A DNA stretch of 64,000 nt from JAJCYL01 sp963664285 (GCA_963664285.2 CAXXNX010000073.1:62001-126000); one strand, 5' to 3'. Counted from the stretch's first letter, positions 38,184 through 47,375 are shown. A program made the numbers and translations. The notes: generated from the letters alone by a model not told the origin.

Positions 38184-39266
38184 ATGAAGGAGCCTGGAGG
38201 ATTTTACAGAAAGTTTCTCCTTTTCACCATAGCTGCAGTCTGCCTACTGATACTAGTTGGAGGTATTGTGAGAAGCACCGGGTCAGGCATGGGCTGCCCT
38301 GATTGGCCGAAGTGTTTTGGGAGTTGGATTCCTCCGACCGAAGCTGCAGAGTTACCAGTTAATTACAAAGATATCTATTCTCAAAAACGCTATCAAAAGA
38401 ATATCAGGTTAGCCAATTACCTGGAATTTTTAGGTTTTAAGGAGTTGGCCAATAAACTGAAAAATGACCAGTCAATCCTTGCAGAGGAATCTTTTAATCC
38501 AACGAGGACCTGGATTGAATACTTCAATAGGTTGTTGGGAGTGTTTGTAGGGTTTTTGTTCATATTAAATGTGACCCTATCCATTGTCCATCGTCAGCTC
38601 AATTCAAAGTTTACACAGCTTGCCATTCTTAATCTCGTCCTAGTGGGATTTCAGGGATGGGTAGGATCTGTTGTTGTTTCCACCAATTTGTTGGGAGGCT
38701 TGATCACCTTTCATGTGATATTGGCGCTTCTTATCCTTGCTGTTCTGATTTACAATTATTGGCTTACAGAAGCCGGTGAACAAATTGAAATTGCTGATGA
38801 TATTTTGGTTAAGAGGGCCTATTTCCTAATTACATTAGCGCTTATTCTTTTCACAATCCAAGTGATTTTGGGCACGCAGGTTAGAGAATTTATAGATTTG
38901 ATTGCAGCCAGGATGGGAGAATCCAGAAGGGCTGATTGGGTGCAGCAATTGGGTCTCACTTTTTACATACACCGTAGTTATTCAATTGTAGTCCTGGCAA
39001 TACATGTATATTTTGCTTACGTGGCCATCAAAATGTTAAGTGGAACTCCATTAATCAGCTTTGTTTACGTGCTGGTTGGGTTTCTTGTGGTTGAAATCAT
39101 AACTGGATCGATAATGGCCTATTTTGCTATTCCACCGGTATTTCAACCAATTCATTTATTACTGGCAACATTGATCTTTGGTATTGATTTTTATCTATTA
39201 CTATATGTCAATAAATTTCGCAAACCGAATTACATTCAGGGTGAACTAAATAGGGTTCAGGAATGA
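38184..39266 (+). CDS. ctaA: Haem A synthase
   Basis: A 360-residue COX15/CtaA protein with eight helices in two four-helix bundles. It oxidises haem O to haem A for subunit I. Motifs are GGIVRSTGSGMGCPDWPKCFG near the N-terminus (conserved Cys pair), EYFNRLLGVFVGF with the first haem-binding region, and FYIHRSYSIVVLAIH in the second half. It follows coxA by 22 bp and precedes ctaB, the enzyme for the preceding step. Confidence 0.95.
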   Translation: MKEPGGFYRKFLLFTIAAVCLLILVGGIVRSTGSGMGCPDWPKCFGSWIPPTEAAELPVNYKDIYSQKRYQKNIRLANYLEFLGFKELANKLKNDQSILAEESFNPTRTWIEYFNRLLGVFVGFLFILNVTLSIVHRQLNSKFTQLAILNLVLVGFQGWVGSVVVSTNLLGGLITFHVILALLILAVLIYNYWLTEAGEQIEIADDILVKRAYFLITLALILFTIQVILGTQVREFIDLIAARMGESRRADWVQQLGLTFYIHRSYSIVVLAIHVYFAYVAIKMLSGTPLISFVYVLVGFLVVEIITGSIMAYFAIPPVFQPIHLLLATLIFGIDFYLLLYVNKFRKPNYIQGELNRVQE

Positions 39267-39302
39267 TGAATTGGGGCAGATTTACTAATTTCGCAGAGCC
39301 TA

Positions 39303-40202
39303 ATGATTACCAACACTGATCACACATTAAGCGTTCCTCAAAACTTCGCATCAAAGGCCAGGGCATACTTCGAATTGCTCAAGTTTCGTTTGTCCTTCCT
39401 GGTAACTTTTTCTTCGGGAATTGGCTATGCATTGGCGGCAGGTCCATCTATAAATTGGAATAATTTTTTGTTGTTTTGCCTGGGAGGATTCTTGGTTGCA
39501 GGGGCATCAGTAACAATTAACCAGATCATTGAATGGGAGTATGATGCCATAATGGAGCGGACTAAAAGCAGACCAATCCCGACCAATCGTGTCAATCCGA
39601 ATGAGGCTTTAAGCTTCAGCCTAATTGTCGGCCTGATCGGGCTAGCTATAATTTCTCTTTATGCCAATCCATTTACAGCTGTGTTGTCATTGCTCTCGCT
39701 TATTCTTTACAGTTTTGTCTATACGCCATTAAAGAGAGTAGGACCATTTGCCGTCTTTGTGGGGGCTATTCCAGGCGCCTTTCCGCCCTTATTGGGTTGG
39801 GTGGCCGCAACCGGAGTGATTTCGTTAGAGGCGTTGATACTTTTCGGGATTCAGTTTGTCTGGCAGTTTCCACATTTCTGGGCTATTGCCTGGGTAGCTG
39901 ATGACGACTATAAGAAGGCTGGTTTCAAATTACTGCCTTCTGGTGGTGGCAAGGATCTTTCTACTGCCATTCAAATTATGGTTTACACGCTCTTCTTATT
40001 GCCCCTGGGACTATTACCGTCATTCTTTGGAATTACCGGTATCACATCAGCATTCATATCAGTCTTATGCGGTGTTTTGTTCTTGAGCCAGACATTTTTA
40101 TTAATGAAGGATTGTTCTAATAAATCGGCCTTGAAAATTATGTATGGCTCATTTTTATATTTGCCGATCGTGCAAATAGCTTACTTGTTGGATAGAGTGT
40201 GA
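39303..40202 (+). CDS. ctaB: Protohaem IX farnesyltransferase
   Basis: A 299-residue UbiA-type prenyltransferase that makes haem O from haem B. The first Asp-rich motif reads NQIIEWEYDAIMERTKSRPIPTNR and the second region FWAIAWVADDDYKKAGFKLL. Nine helices are expected. The stop overlaps the ATG of the next gene (TGATG), so translation is coupled. Confidence 0.95.
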   Translation: MITNTDHTLSVPQNFASKARAYFELLKFRLSFLVTFSSGIGYALAAGPSINWNNFLLFCLGGFLVAGASVTINQIIEWEYDAIMERTKSRPIPTNRVNPNEALSFSLIVGLIGLAIISLYANPFTAVLSLLSLILYSFVYTPLKRVGPFAVFVGAIPGAFPPLLGWVAATGVISLEALILFGIQFVWQFPHFWAIAWVADDDYKKAGFKLLPSGGGKDLSTAIQIMVYTLFLLPLGLLPSFFGITGITSAFISVLCGVLFLSQTFLLMKDCSNKSALKIMYGSFLYLPIVQIAYLLDRV

Positions 40203-40783
40203 TGGAAGCAAAAGCAGACATATCTCAAAATCAGTTACAGGCACTCAGGGTGAATCCCAAGAAATTCACTTTGTGGTTATTCATCGTCTCTATCGTGATG
40301 ATCTTCATTTCCATGACAAGTGCTTACATTGTTAAACGTTCGGATGGAGAATGGTTGATTTTTGATCTTCCTGAAGCCCTATTGTACACCACCTTTGTGA
40401 TTATCGCCAGTAGCGTAGCTATGCACTGGGCCTACCTGTCCGCTAAGAATGACAGTATCTCCAATTTGAAAGTAGGCCTGATACTGACTTTAGGATTATC
40501 ATTAGTGTTTCTGGCAGGGCAATATTACGGATGGACTCAGTTGGTAGATAGGGACGTGTATTTTGTGGGAAATGCAGCTGGGTCTTTTGTTTATGTCCTG
40601 ACCGGTTTACACGCATTTCATCTCATTTCAGGCATAATATTTCTAATAATCGTATTAATTTCCGCATGGAAATACAAAGTTCACTCACGTAGTATGTTGC
40701 AAATCGAAATGTGTACAACATATTGGCACTTTTTAGGTGGACTTTGGGTCTATTTATACTTATTTTTATCGATGTACAATTAA
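40202..40783 (+). CDS. Cytochrome c oxidase subunit III-like protein, short form
   Basis: A 193-residue protein from ATG 40202 with five helices, the short heme-copper oxidase subunit III form. Family features are LFIVSIVMIFISMTSAYIVKR, the glycine-rich FVYVLTGLHAFHLISGIIFL helix and TYWHFLGGLWVYLYLFLSM near the end. It stabilises subunit I. A second, longer subunit III gene follows directly, as is common in this phylum. Confidence 0.9.
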   Translation: MEAKADISQNQLQALRVNPKKFTLWLFIVSIVMIFISMTSAYIVKRSDGEWLIFDLPEALLYTTFVIIASSVAMHWAYLSAKNDSISNLKVGLILTLGLSLVFLAGQYYGWTQLVDRDVYFVGNAAGSFVYVLTGLHAFHLISGIIFLIIVLISAWKYKVHSRSMLQIEMCTTYWHFLGGLWVYLYLFLSMYN

Positions 40784-40801
40784 AACAATAAATAGAGCAA
40801 T

Positions 40802-41560
40802 ATGTCAGTATCTACTGCCGCTGTAGGACAAGAAGAAAAAGACGTTTGGATGGGAGGAACTTCCCCCATGGAAGTCAGCTATGGCAAACTGATGATGTGG
40901 TTTTTCCTGTTGTCAGACACGTTAACATTCTCGGCGCTTCTTGTTGCTTACGGTACTATCAGGTTTGCTAATCCGATCTTTGAAGGCGATTCTGATGCTT
41001 ATATATTTTCACAGGATTACTGGCCAATCCCGGAAAGGGTTTTTGAAGCATATCCTGGTATGCACGCTATGGGTGTTGAAGCGGCACCATTGATATTTGT
41101 GGGAATTATGACATTTATTCTCATCATGAGTAGCGTAACCATGGTGTTGGCAGTTGAAGCCGGTCAGCGCATGGACAAGGCCGATGTGATCAAATGGATG
41201 TTATGGACGTTATTAGGTGGTATCGCCTTTTTGAGTTGCCAGGCCTGGGAATGGGGGCACTTCATAGTTGGTACTGATGCTGGAAGCACACTGGCCGACG
41301 GGACAAAGATTTTTGGAGCCAATTTGATCATCAATCAATACGGCCCACCTGCATTTGCAGACTTCTTTTTCTTCATCACCGGTTTTCATGGTTTCCACGT
41401 ATTTAGTGGTGTGATATTCAACTTCATCATTTTCTACTGGACGGTTATTGGGAAGTTGGAGAAAGTAGGTCATTATGAAATGGTGGAAAAAGTTGGATTG
41501 TACTGGCACTTTGTAGATCTGGTATGGGTATTCGTATTCACATTCTTTTACTTGGTATAA
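40802..41560 (+). CDS. coxC: Cytochrome c oxidase subunit III
   Basis: A 252-residue subunit III. MWFFLLSDTLTFSALLVAYG holds the first helix, CQAWEWGHFI is a conserved subunit III segment, and FFFITGFHGFHVFSGVIFN and LYWHFVDLVWVFVFTFFY are the last helices with the typical HFVDVVW-like motif. It begins 18 bp after the short subunit III gene. Confidence 0.94.
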   Translation: MSVSTAAVGQEEKDVWMGGTSPMEVSYGKLMMWFFLLSDTLTFSALLVAYGTIRFANPIFEGDSDAYIFSQDYWPIPERVFEAYPGMHAMGVEAAPLIFVGIMTFILIMSSVTMVLAVEAGQRMDKADVIKWMLWTLLGGIAFLSCQAWEWGHFIVGTDAGSTLADGTKIFGANLIINQYGPPAFADFFFFITGFHGFHVFSGVIFNFIIFYWTVIGKLEKVGHYEMVEKVGLYWHFVDLVWVFVFTFFYLV

Positions 41561-41577
41561 AATTTTAAGATAAAAAT

Positions 41578-41901
41578 ATGGAAGAGCAAACATCTAATGT
41601 TCAAGTCTTACCACCTGACAAGGAGAAGATTAAGAAACTTTGGAAGATAGCTGCGCTGTTGGGTATAGTAACCGCGTTTGAGTTCGTGATCGCGTTCACT
41701 GTTGCAGATGGACCGCTCAAAGTTTCAATCTTTGTCTCTCTCACTATTGTTAAAGCCTTTTACATTGTTTCCGAATTTATGCACCTGGGACATGAAGTGA
41801 AGGCATTGATCTGGTCAATTCTCCTGCCGATAACATTCATAGTATGGCTGATAATTGCTTTATTGGCCCAGGGGGAGGCGATCTTTATGGTGAAGTACTA
41901 A
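41578..41901 (+). CDS. Cytochrome c oxidase subunit IV-type protein
   Basis: A 107-residue protein with three helices (about residues 20-38, 47-66 and 78-105) and the KAFYIVSEFMHLGHEVKALIW segment of the prokaryotic COX4/CtaF-like family. It is a small accessory subunit of the oxidase and is followed by a terminator. Confidence 0.85.
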   Translation: MEEQTSNVQVLPPDKEKIKKLWKIAALLGIVTAFEFVIAFTVADGPLKVSIFVSLTIVKAFYIVSEFMHLGHEVKALIWSILLPITFIVWLIIALLAQGEAIFMVKY

Positions 41902-41927
41902 CGGAAATTAGAAGATATGTATTTAAG

Positions 41928-41957
41928 AATCATGGCTCTCAAGGGTCATGATTTTTT
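41928..41957 (+). terminator. Rho-independent terminator after the oxidase structural genes
   Basis: AATCATG (41928-41934) pairs with CATGATT (41947-41953) and is followed by a run of T. It separates the oxidase structural genes from the SCO-like and DUF420 genes, although partial read-through is likely because the next gene starts only 19 bp later. Confidence 0.6.
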
Positions 41958-41975
41958 GTTTGTACAAATAGAGTA

Positions 41976-42563
41976 ATGAAGTATATCGTATTGACTATAA
42001 CACTTGTTGTCCCGTTGGTGGCATACCTTTTTCTCAAAAATTTTGGAGAGAATAAATATGCCATTCCAATATATTATCAGGACATTGTGGAAAGGGAAGT
42101 GTCAGGGTGCTTTCAGTTTAGCCTTCCTCATCATGTGAATTTTTCCGCTTATAAAAATTTTGGTATCAAAGCGCCTGTCGGATTGACTATCATTAATCCC
42201 GTTTTTGACAGTTGCTTCGATTGTGCACCTAACTTGAATAACGTTAAACGAGTTGTGCAAAAGCATGAGGATATCAATGTGCTAAGCCTGTACGTTCAGC
42301 AAATAACATCTTTTAAAAATTCCCAAAACAGCCTGGGTAAGAATTGGTTTATCAGAGAGGTGAATTTACCTGACTTGATCAGTATTTTGAGGTGTGAACT
42401 GTTGTTTGAGATCCCTTCCAAGACAAGTATTACCGAGCTGAATGAAAAGAATCAGTTGGTATTAATAGATGAACAAAATAGGATCAGGGGCTACTATGCG
42501 ATGAATGATAGGGAGGAAATTGACCGTCTAATCCTGGAGATTAGTATTTTGAAACAAGAGTGA
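41976..42563 (+). CDS. SCO-like copper chaperone candidate
   Basis: A 195-residue protein with an N-terminal membrane anchor. The position after the oxidase genes and before DUF420 is where Bacteroidota carry an SCO1/SenC gene. The segment PVFDSCFDCAPNLNNVKRV resembles the SCO copper site but has CxxC rather than CxxxC, and I see no final His of the usual motif. It may therefore be a divergent thioredoxin-fold chaperone. It overlaps the next gene by one base (TGATG). Confidence 0.5.
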   Translation: MKYIVLTITLVVPLVAYLFLKNFGENKYAIPIYYQDIVEREVSGCFQFSLPHHVNFSAYKNFGIKAPVGLTIINPVFDSCFDCAPNLNNVKRVVQKHEDINVLSLYVQQITSFKNSQNSLGKNWFIREVNLPDLISILRCELLFEIPSKTSITELNEKNQLVLIDEQNRIRGYYAMNDREEIDRLILEISILKQE

Positions 42564-43135
42564 TGCGAAATTCCATAAGCCGCCGGGCTTTTACAGCAAT
42601 TATTATTTTGTCGGTAGTTGTGCCCGTGGTAATAGCGTTTATAATTTTTTCAGAAGGCAAAACAGGTTTCGGAAATTGGGCCCGGGTCCTTCCAGGCTTG
42701 AATGCCATTTTCAATACTGTAACTGCTATTGCTTTGCTTTTTGGGTTAATCATGATCAAACGAAAGAATGTTCAACTACATAGATTGGCTATGTCCATAG
42801 CTTTTGTTTTAGGTGCTTTGTTCCTCATTTCGTACATACTATATCATTCTTCTGTTCCTTCGGTAATTTATGGTGATCTCAATCAGGACGGAATCCTTGA
42901 TGATATGGAGCAGCAGAAACTTGGTTCAATGAGGGATGTTTATTTGACTTTACTCCTGTCTCATATTGGTTTATCCATTGTGGTTGTTCCATTTGTTTTA
43001 TCTGCTTTCTATTATGCACTTTCTGATAAAATTGAAAGTCATAAAAGGATCGTAAAATATACCTGGCCCATCTGGTTTTACGTATCGGTAAGTGGTGTTT
43101 TAGTATATTTGATGATCAGCCCTTACTACCAATAG
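42563..43135 (+). CDS. DUF420 membrane protein (CtaM-like)
   Basis: A 190-residue protein with five helices. RNSISRRAFTAIIILSVVVP, VLPGLNAIFNTVTAIALLFG, VQLHRLAMSIAFVLGALF and SHIGLSIVVVPFVLSAFYY match the DUF420 family linked to cytochrome oxidase maturation. The last codons (VSVSGVLVYLMISPYYQ) and the following MKKYL start are duplicated at 47320-47388. Confidence 0.88.
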   Translation: MRNSISRRAFTAIIILSVVVPVVIAFIIFSEGKTGFGNWARVLPGLNAIFNTVTAIALLFGLIMIKRKNVQLHRLAMSIAFVLGALFLISYILYHSSVPSVIYGDLNQDGILDDMEQQKLGSMRDVYLTLLLSHIGLSIVVVPFVLSAFYYALSDKIESHKRIVKYTWPIWFYVSVSGVLVYLMISPYYQ

Positions 43136-43149
43136 CATGAAGAAATATC
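43081..43149. repeat. Direct repeat, left copy: DUF420 3-prime end
   Basis: About 69 bp matches 47320-47388 with seven differences, in the same orientation. It covers the last 18 DUF420 codons and the first codons of a small gene (MKKYL). In this left copy that small gene is broken after MKKYLVYL. The two copies bound a 4.2 kb insert. Confidence 0.85.
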
Positions 43150-43162
43150 TGGTTTATTTATA

Positions 43163-43351
43163 CCCTCGAAGAACCAGATGCCTCCATTGATCCGATATCA
43201 TTCTACATTCCCGATGATGCAACTACTGAATTGGTCTCAAATTGGATTAATTCTGATCTAAGAATTAAAGCACCAGGAGATTTTATGATTGAAACTTTGG
43301 TTCGGATCGTAGACTTCGAAAATAATGCAGATATTTATACCGGTTATTAAT
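43163..43351 (+). pseudogene. Fragment of an unrecognised protein
   Basis: An open frame without a start codon reads LEEPDASIDPISFYIPDDAT, then LVSNWINSDLRIKAPGDFMI and RIVDFENNADIYTGY to a stop. It is fused directly to the broken MKKYL start. No family is recognised. It looks like the C-terminal end of a gene brought in with the insert. Confidence 0.4.
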
Positions 43352-43552
43352 AAGTTAAATCCATCAAAAACTTTGTCTTTTGGTATTCTTCAAGATGGAA
43401 CAATTGTTAATGCTTTTATAGGAGTCACATCATTTACTCCAGAAGGATATATATTGAATGAGATATTTACACTCGAAGGTGCATTACAGTTAAGTTACAT
43501 TGATGACATTCATGGGAATAATAGATATCAAATGGAACATGGCCAAAATTGA
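43325..43552 (+). CDS. Small hypothetical protein, 75 residues
   Basis: Starts MQIFIPVINKLNPSKTLSF and contains ILQDGTIVNAFIGVTSFTPE. No signal peptide or membrane helix is evident. It overlaps the fragment before it and the next small ORF by a few bases. Coding status is uncertain, but three consecutive overlapping ORFs in the same direction are unlikely to be chance alone. Confidence 0.3.
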   Translation: MQIFIPVINKLNPSKTLSFGILQDGTIVNAFIGVTSFTPEGYILNEIFTLEGALQLSYIDDIHGNNRYQMEHGQN

Positions 43553-43815
43553 GAATTAAGTGGCATGACTGGTGGCAAAGATTTGACGATTGTATGGGGC
43601 AAATGAATAGTCCCGTTCTAAATAATAATACAGCAAACATAATTTTTGGAGTGATAGCAAATGCTGTAACCCTTGGGCTGTATACTCCTATGTCTGCTCT
43701 TATGTGTATGTGTACATGTGTGGCTACTGGTGGTTCTAAGTATGGAATTGCCCTTGGAAATGGTAGAAGAATAAACATTTATAACCTTAGAGTCAACATA
43801 AGTCGGTTTTATTGA
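43549..43815 (+). CDS. Small hypothetical protein, 88 residues, Cys-containing
   Basis: The TTG start 43549 overlaps the previous stop. It is followed by WHDWWQRFDDCMGQMN, then NTANIIFGVIANAVTLGLYT, SALMCMCTCVATGGSKYG and a basic end. The middle is hydrophobic and could span the membrane; the Cys-rich CMCTC then glycine pair recalls small secreted peptides, but no precursor family is recognised. Overlap with the next ORF suggests coexpression. Confidence 0.3.
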   Translation: MRIKWHDWWQRFDDCMGQMNSPVLNNNTANIIFGVIANAVTLGLYTPMSALMCMCTCVATGGSKYGIALGNGRRINIYNLRVNISRFY

Positions 43816-43817
43816 CT

Positions 43818-44036
43818 ATGATCAATCATCGAATTTTAAAATTTATGAAAAATTTATTCATTTATCATTTCATAACTATAGTTCCCATCTTTGGATTTGT
43901 ATATGCTTATAACTATGACTATATCTCTGTGGGGTGGCTTGTTATTATATCCTTTATTTATGCTTTCATATATAGACCGATGATAGATTTTTTGAGGTTA
44001 AAGGAATTAGAAATTATGACAAAGGATGACTTTTGA
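43818..44036 (+). CDS. Small membrane protein, 72 residues
   Basis: ATG 43818 gives MINHRILKFMKNLFIYHFIT with two helices (about residues 10-30 and 36-54) and a charged tail LRLKELEIMTKDDF. It overlaps the end of the 88-residue ORF. A partner role, for example immunity protein to the preceding ORF, is pure guesswork. Confidence 0.35.
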   Translation: MINHRILKFMKNLFIYHFITIVPIFGFVYAYNYDYISVGWLVIISFIYAFIYRPMIDFLRLKELEIMTKDDF

Positions 44037-44124
44037 AAAATTTTTGGCCTTATAAGATTCAGACATTATCATGAATTAATGTTTAAAAAGTAGGACTAAA
44101 ACCCATCGCTTGATATTATTATTG

Positions 44125-44490
44125 AGCCTGTCCAGAATCTTGTGTGTGGGGTCAACACTACAATGATTTCGAGGTTAAAAATTAGATTTTGCACCTGTCT
44201 TCAAATTTGATAAGGAATTGATTGACAATCAAGCCCCAATTCCAAATGGTATTTTTCCATTTTTGATTGATTTTGTTAAGTGCCAGGTAGATAATTTTGA
44301 ACACTGCATCATCTGTGGGAAAGTGGTTTTTTAGCGGTCTGCCTTCTGACCAAACTGTTGAAACTTTCGATCACATTGGTAGTGTAAATGATCTTTCTGA
44401 TGACTGGCGGATAATCGAAAAAGACTGTGAGCTGCTGCCAGTTCTACCTGCAGGACTGTATGGAGTGTGGGTATTTGTCACTTGTGATGG
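44125..44490 (-). pseudogene. IS256-family remnant: transposase C-terminus and right end
   Basis: On the minus strand the frames read FFDYPPVIRKIIYTTNVIESF and NSLVRRQTAKK, then after a frameshift FPTDDAVFKIIYLALNKI, NQKWKNTIWNWGLIVNQFL and IKFEDRCKI with stop. These are the standard last motifs of IS256 (Mutator-type) transposases. GAGCCTGTCCAGAATCTTGT, at 44125-44144 on the plus strand, resembles an IS256 terminus. The plus-strand ORF at 44297-44506 is only its shadow. Confidence 0.85.
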
Positions 44491-44780
44491 CCATAACCAA
44501 CGTTGAAAGTTATTAGGGCAGTATATCCATATCCAGAGATAACCAGCCAAAAGGTGCTTTGTCCATGTTCACCGCATGATTTCTGGCTCAAGCAAAAACC
44601 AAAGACCCAAGCCTCCATTGAGCTTAAAGAGATCGTTCACTATCTCCCTTTATATTGAAAGTTTTGCTTTCATTTATAGTTTCTAATGCCCTTCCCATTG
44701 AGCATCTCTCATATTTCGCAATGACAGTGCTAATTGTGGCATTTTTTTTAAAACTTTCAAAAGCAGTAAATAAAGTATTT
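44491..44780. other. Stretch without recognisable gene
   Basis: Between the IS256 remnant and the MITE-like element I see no frame with family resemblance. It may contain more decayed IS256 or target sequence. Confidence 0.4.
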
Positions 44781-45006
44781 TAACCTGTTGTGTGAATTAG
44801 AAAAAATATCAAAGGAGTCTCCTCCTTGGAAGAGATTTAGAGGTGGGTCAACGTACTGAAAATCAGTAGAATAAAATCAAACCCACCCCAACCCCTCCCA
44901 GGAGGGGAGTTGAATGAGTAAACATTTGCTCGATAACAAATATTCTGTAAGGCACTTAAAATCAACGACTTATTAATACAATTTCACTAATTCACACAAC
45001 AGGTTA
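44781..45006. repeat. Fold-back MITE-like element
   Basis: Perfect 20-bp terminal inverted repeats TAACCTGTTGTGTGAATTAG (44781-44800) and its reverse complement (44987-45006). Inside, a second imperfect pair faces each other: the reverse complement of about 44818-44856 resembles the CCACCCCAACCCCTCCCAG block at about 44883-44915. The 226-bp unit encodes nothing and could fold into one long hairpin. It ends 7 bp before the ISNCY terminus. Confidence 0.75.
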
Positions 45007-45013
45007 TTTTAAC

Positions 45014-47041
45014 TAGTGTCTCTAAGAAAACAGCGAGTTTTAGGTCGTATTAAAATATTGCTTAAAATGGAACAATGAAAAAATCACTCACCTTGCTGAC
45101 TAATAAAGGGTGACTTTGCTTTTATTCATTGTTTTTGATGGTTTTTGATAAAAATAGCCGGGTTTTAGCCTGGCCAGGACGCACTTCTGCCAGTGCCTAA
45201 TCCTTATTAAACAGCTAAAAGGTGATTAAGCTGCTTGTTTCTGGCAATTGGCTTGCTGCTGGGCGGCCAGACGGTCAGCCTGGAGTTTACGCCCGATCTT
45301 GTGAAGGTTGTAGGCAGTAATGACCAACCCGATGTAGCTATTGAAAGTTTTGCGGGTACGGTTCGGGCATCGGTCCAATCCCCGGTGTTCCAGCTCATTA
45401 ATGTTGGATTCGATAGCAGAATGCTTGTTTTTCAACCTTTTGAAGGCTGGCGCTGATTCGATGGCTTTTTCTTCTTTGTTTAACCTACCCTTTTTAGGCA
45501 TGATCACTTCTGGGATGAAGGTTTGCAGAGTTGCTTTATCCTCTTTATCGGAAAACCCCTTGTCGGTGCTCAGGCTTTGGATGGGGTATTTCTCAGCGAT
45601 ACGCCGGGCAATTGATAGGGTAAGTTGGTTGTCGGTTTGTTTTTCAGCTATTTGCCAGTCTATGAGTAAATGGTATTGATCCGAAGTGATGGCCAGATTC
45701 TTACCGATCTCCACATTGGGGTGCAGTTTGCCTTTTTTGATCATTTCGGCATAAGGTTGAAAGATGGAAAAGACTTTTTCGGCATGGGGAATGGTCTCTG
45801 CTCTGATCAACCGCCTGTCGAGCAACTCGATGTGCTTTTCCAACATCTCAAGATAATAGGTCAATGCCATCAGGGCTGCGAACTCCTCGATAGAGTTTCC
45901 CTGATGTTTTTCCAACATTTGGCCCACTTTCTTGCTCAAAGCACGGGCTTTAGTCAGATAGGAAGTGGCAGCCTGCTCTACCCGCTCCTCTTTGTTTTTT
46001 CCTCCTGAGCCGGTGGTCCTGCCCACGCTGCGCATCAGCCTTTTGAGGGATCTGCGCCAATCCCTGGACTTACGCCAGCCAGTAAAATACCTTTTTGAGA
46101 CCAATAAATCAGCTACATCTATACACTTTCTGGCACTGTCCCATAGCAGGTTGTAGTCGGTAGGAAAGTGGGTGTCGGTTTCTACCACGAAACTATCGGT
46201 CTTGCAACGCAAGGCAACTTCCTCCCCTCCGGTTTTTCCTTTTTTTTTTAAACACCTGGTGACCTGCTGCTACGATTACATCATTGATGCCGATGAGCAG
46301 TTCATCGTCCAGCAAGGTCACATTGTCATAAATGTTCTGGTACTTATACTGTTTGCCCACAGAGTAGTCGGTAGGTAGCACCCCCATAATGCCCCGTACC
46401 AACGTGTCGTAATTGGAGATATGGTGTAACTCATCGTAAGAGATGTTCATGCACAGGCGCACCTGGGCCAATACGAAGACCTCCCACAGACTCATACCCT
46501 CACGGCCCGTCTTTTTCTTTCCCTCAATGAGTTTGGAAGAAAGTAATTCAAAAATACGCTGGTTCCATTCAGGTTGGACATAGATATATTGAAGGGCGGC
46601 TGCCAGGGCAGCTAAGTGGCTTTTAGTTTTCACCGGAGCCTCTACTTGCTCGATGGGTGTGCATCTCAGGGTAAGTTGGGGCTGGAAGGATTTCCTCATG
46701 GTTTGTATTTATATCGGTTATATGCAATATAATGATTAATCCTGATAAACCAACCGAAAAAATCGTTTCTTTTCTACACTGAATGAACAAAAAAAGGACA
46801 GGGATTTTACTCCCCGACAGACCAAAAAGCCTGCGAATCTCAAAGTGAATTCTTTGGGGTTTTTGAATGGAAAACCTTCAAATGGCCAATTAACAGGCTA
46901 CAACGCAACTGTTCTTGATAATATTTGTGAATTTGATAATTCTACTGAATCAGATTCGAGAATAATTCAGCGCTGATTTGATGGAAAAAATACGAATATG
47001 ATGGATAATCAGCATATTAGCCTGTTTTCATACAGACACTA
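45014..47041 (-). mobile_element. ISNCY-family insertion sequence, complete
   Basis: Ends TAGTGTCTCTAAGAAAACAG (left) and, reversed, TAGTGTCTGTATGAAAACAG (right), so about 18 of 20 bases are shared. The 2.03 kb element has a transposase gene on the minus strand and a 340-bp leader on the right. The same termini occur at 1-17 and 22042. Confidence 0.9.
45226..46699 (-). CDS. ISNCY-family transposase, frameshifted at an A10 run
   Basis: ATG 46699 opens MRKSFQPQLTLRCTPIEQVE, with a helical N-terminus (AALQYIYVQPEWNQRIFELL, SLWEVFVLAQVRLCMNISYDEL). The core follows with INDVIVAAGHQVF. There an A10 run (46241-46250, T on the plus strand) puts it out of frame. One base fewer would continue KGKTGGEEVALRCKTDSFVV and then ETDTHFPTDYNLLWDSARK to the stop at 45226. 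The total would be about 490 residues. The run may be a slippage site that yields the full protein, or an inactivating error. Confidence 0.85.
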
Positions 47042-47099
47042 ATTAAGAACTGCAACTTACTTTCTTATGAGAAATCAGGTTTTTATTAGAATAACAATT

Positions 47100-47375
47100 T
47101 TGAGTGCAACTCTTGCAACAAGTTCTTACGATAATACTGAGAAAACATCCCGTTAATTGTTGGAAACTAGGAGTTAAAAGAAATTATTATTGATGGTTTT
47201 CAAAACAATAAGGGAATTGTAATCCCATCTGTTCATATCTTCAGTCAGTATATAATTCTAATCGAGTCCGACAACAATTATAGTCGGAACGTAACACTGG
47301 CCAGTTTGGATATAACATTCGTATCGGTAAGTGGGGTTTTAGTATATTTGATGATCAACCCTTACTACCACTAAA
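47100..47375 (+). pseudogene. Gene fragment fused in frame to the duplicated DUF420 end
   Basis: A frame open from about 47178 reads KEIIIDGFQNNKGIVIPSVH, then FSQYIILIESDNNYSRNVTL and ASLDITF, and passes directly into VSVSGVLVYLMINPYYH with stop at 47375, the duplicated DUF420 tail. The first part is not recognised and is not DUF420, so the join is a recombination junction. Confidence 0.5.

Noticed and set aside
44297..44506. Plus-strand 69-codon ORF
   Set aside because: It lies exactly opposite the IS256 transposase remnant, whose minus-strand motifs are clearly recognisable.
45235..46378. Several plus-strand ORFs inside ISNCY
   Set aside because: All are shadows of the minus-strand transposase frames.
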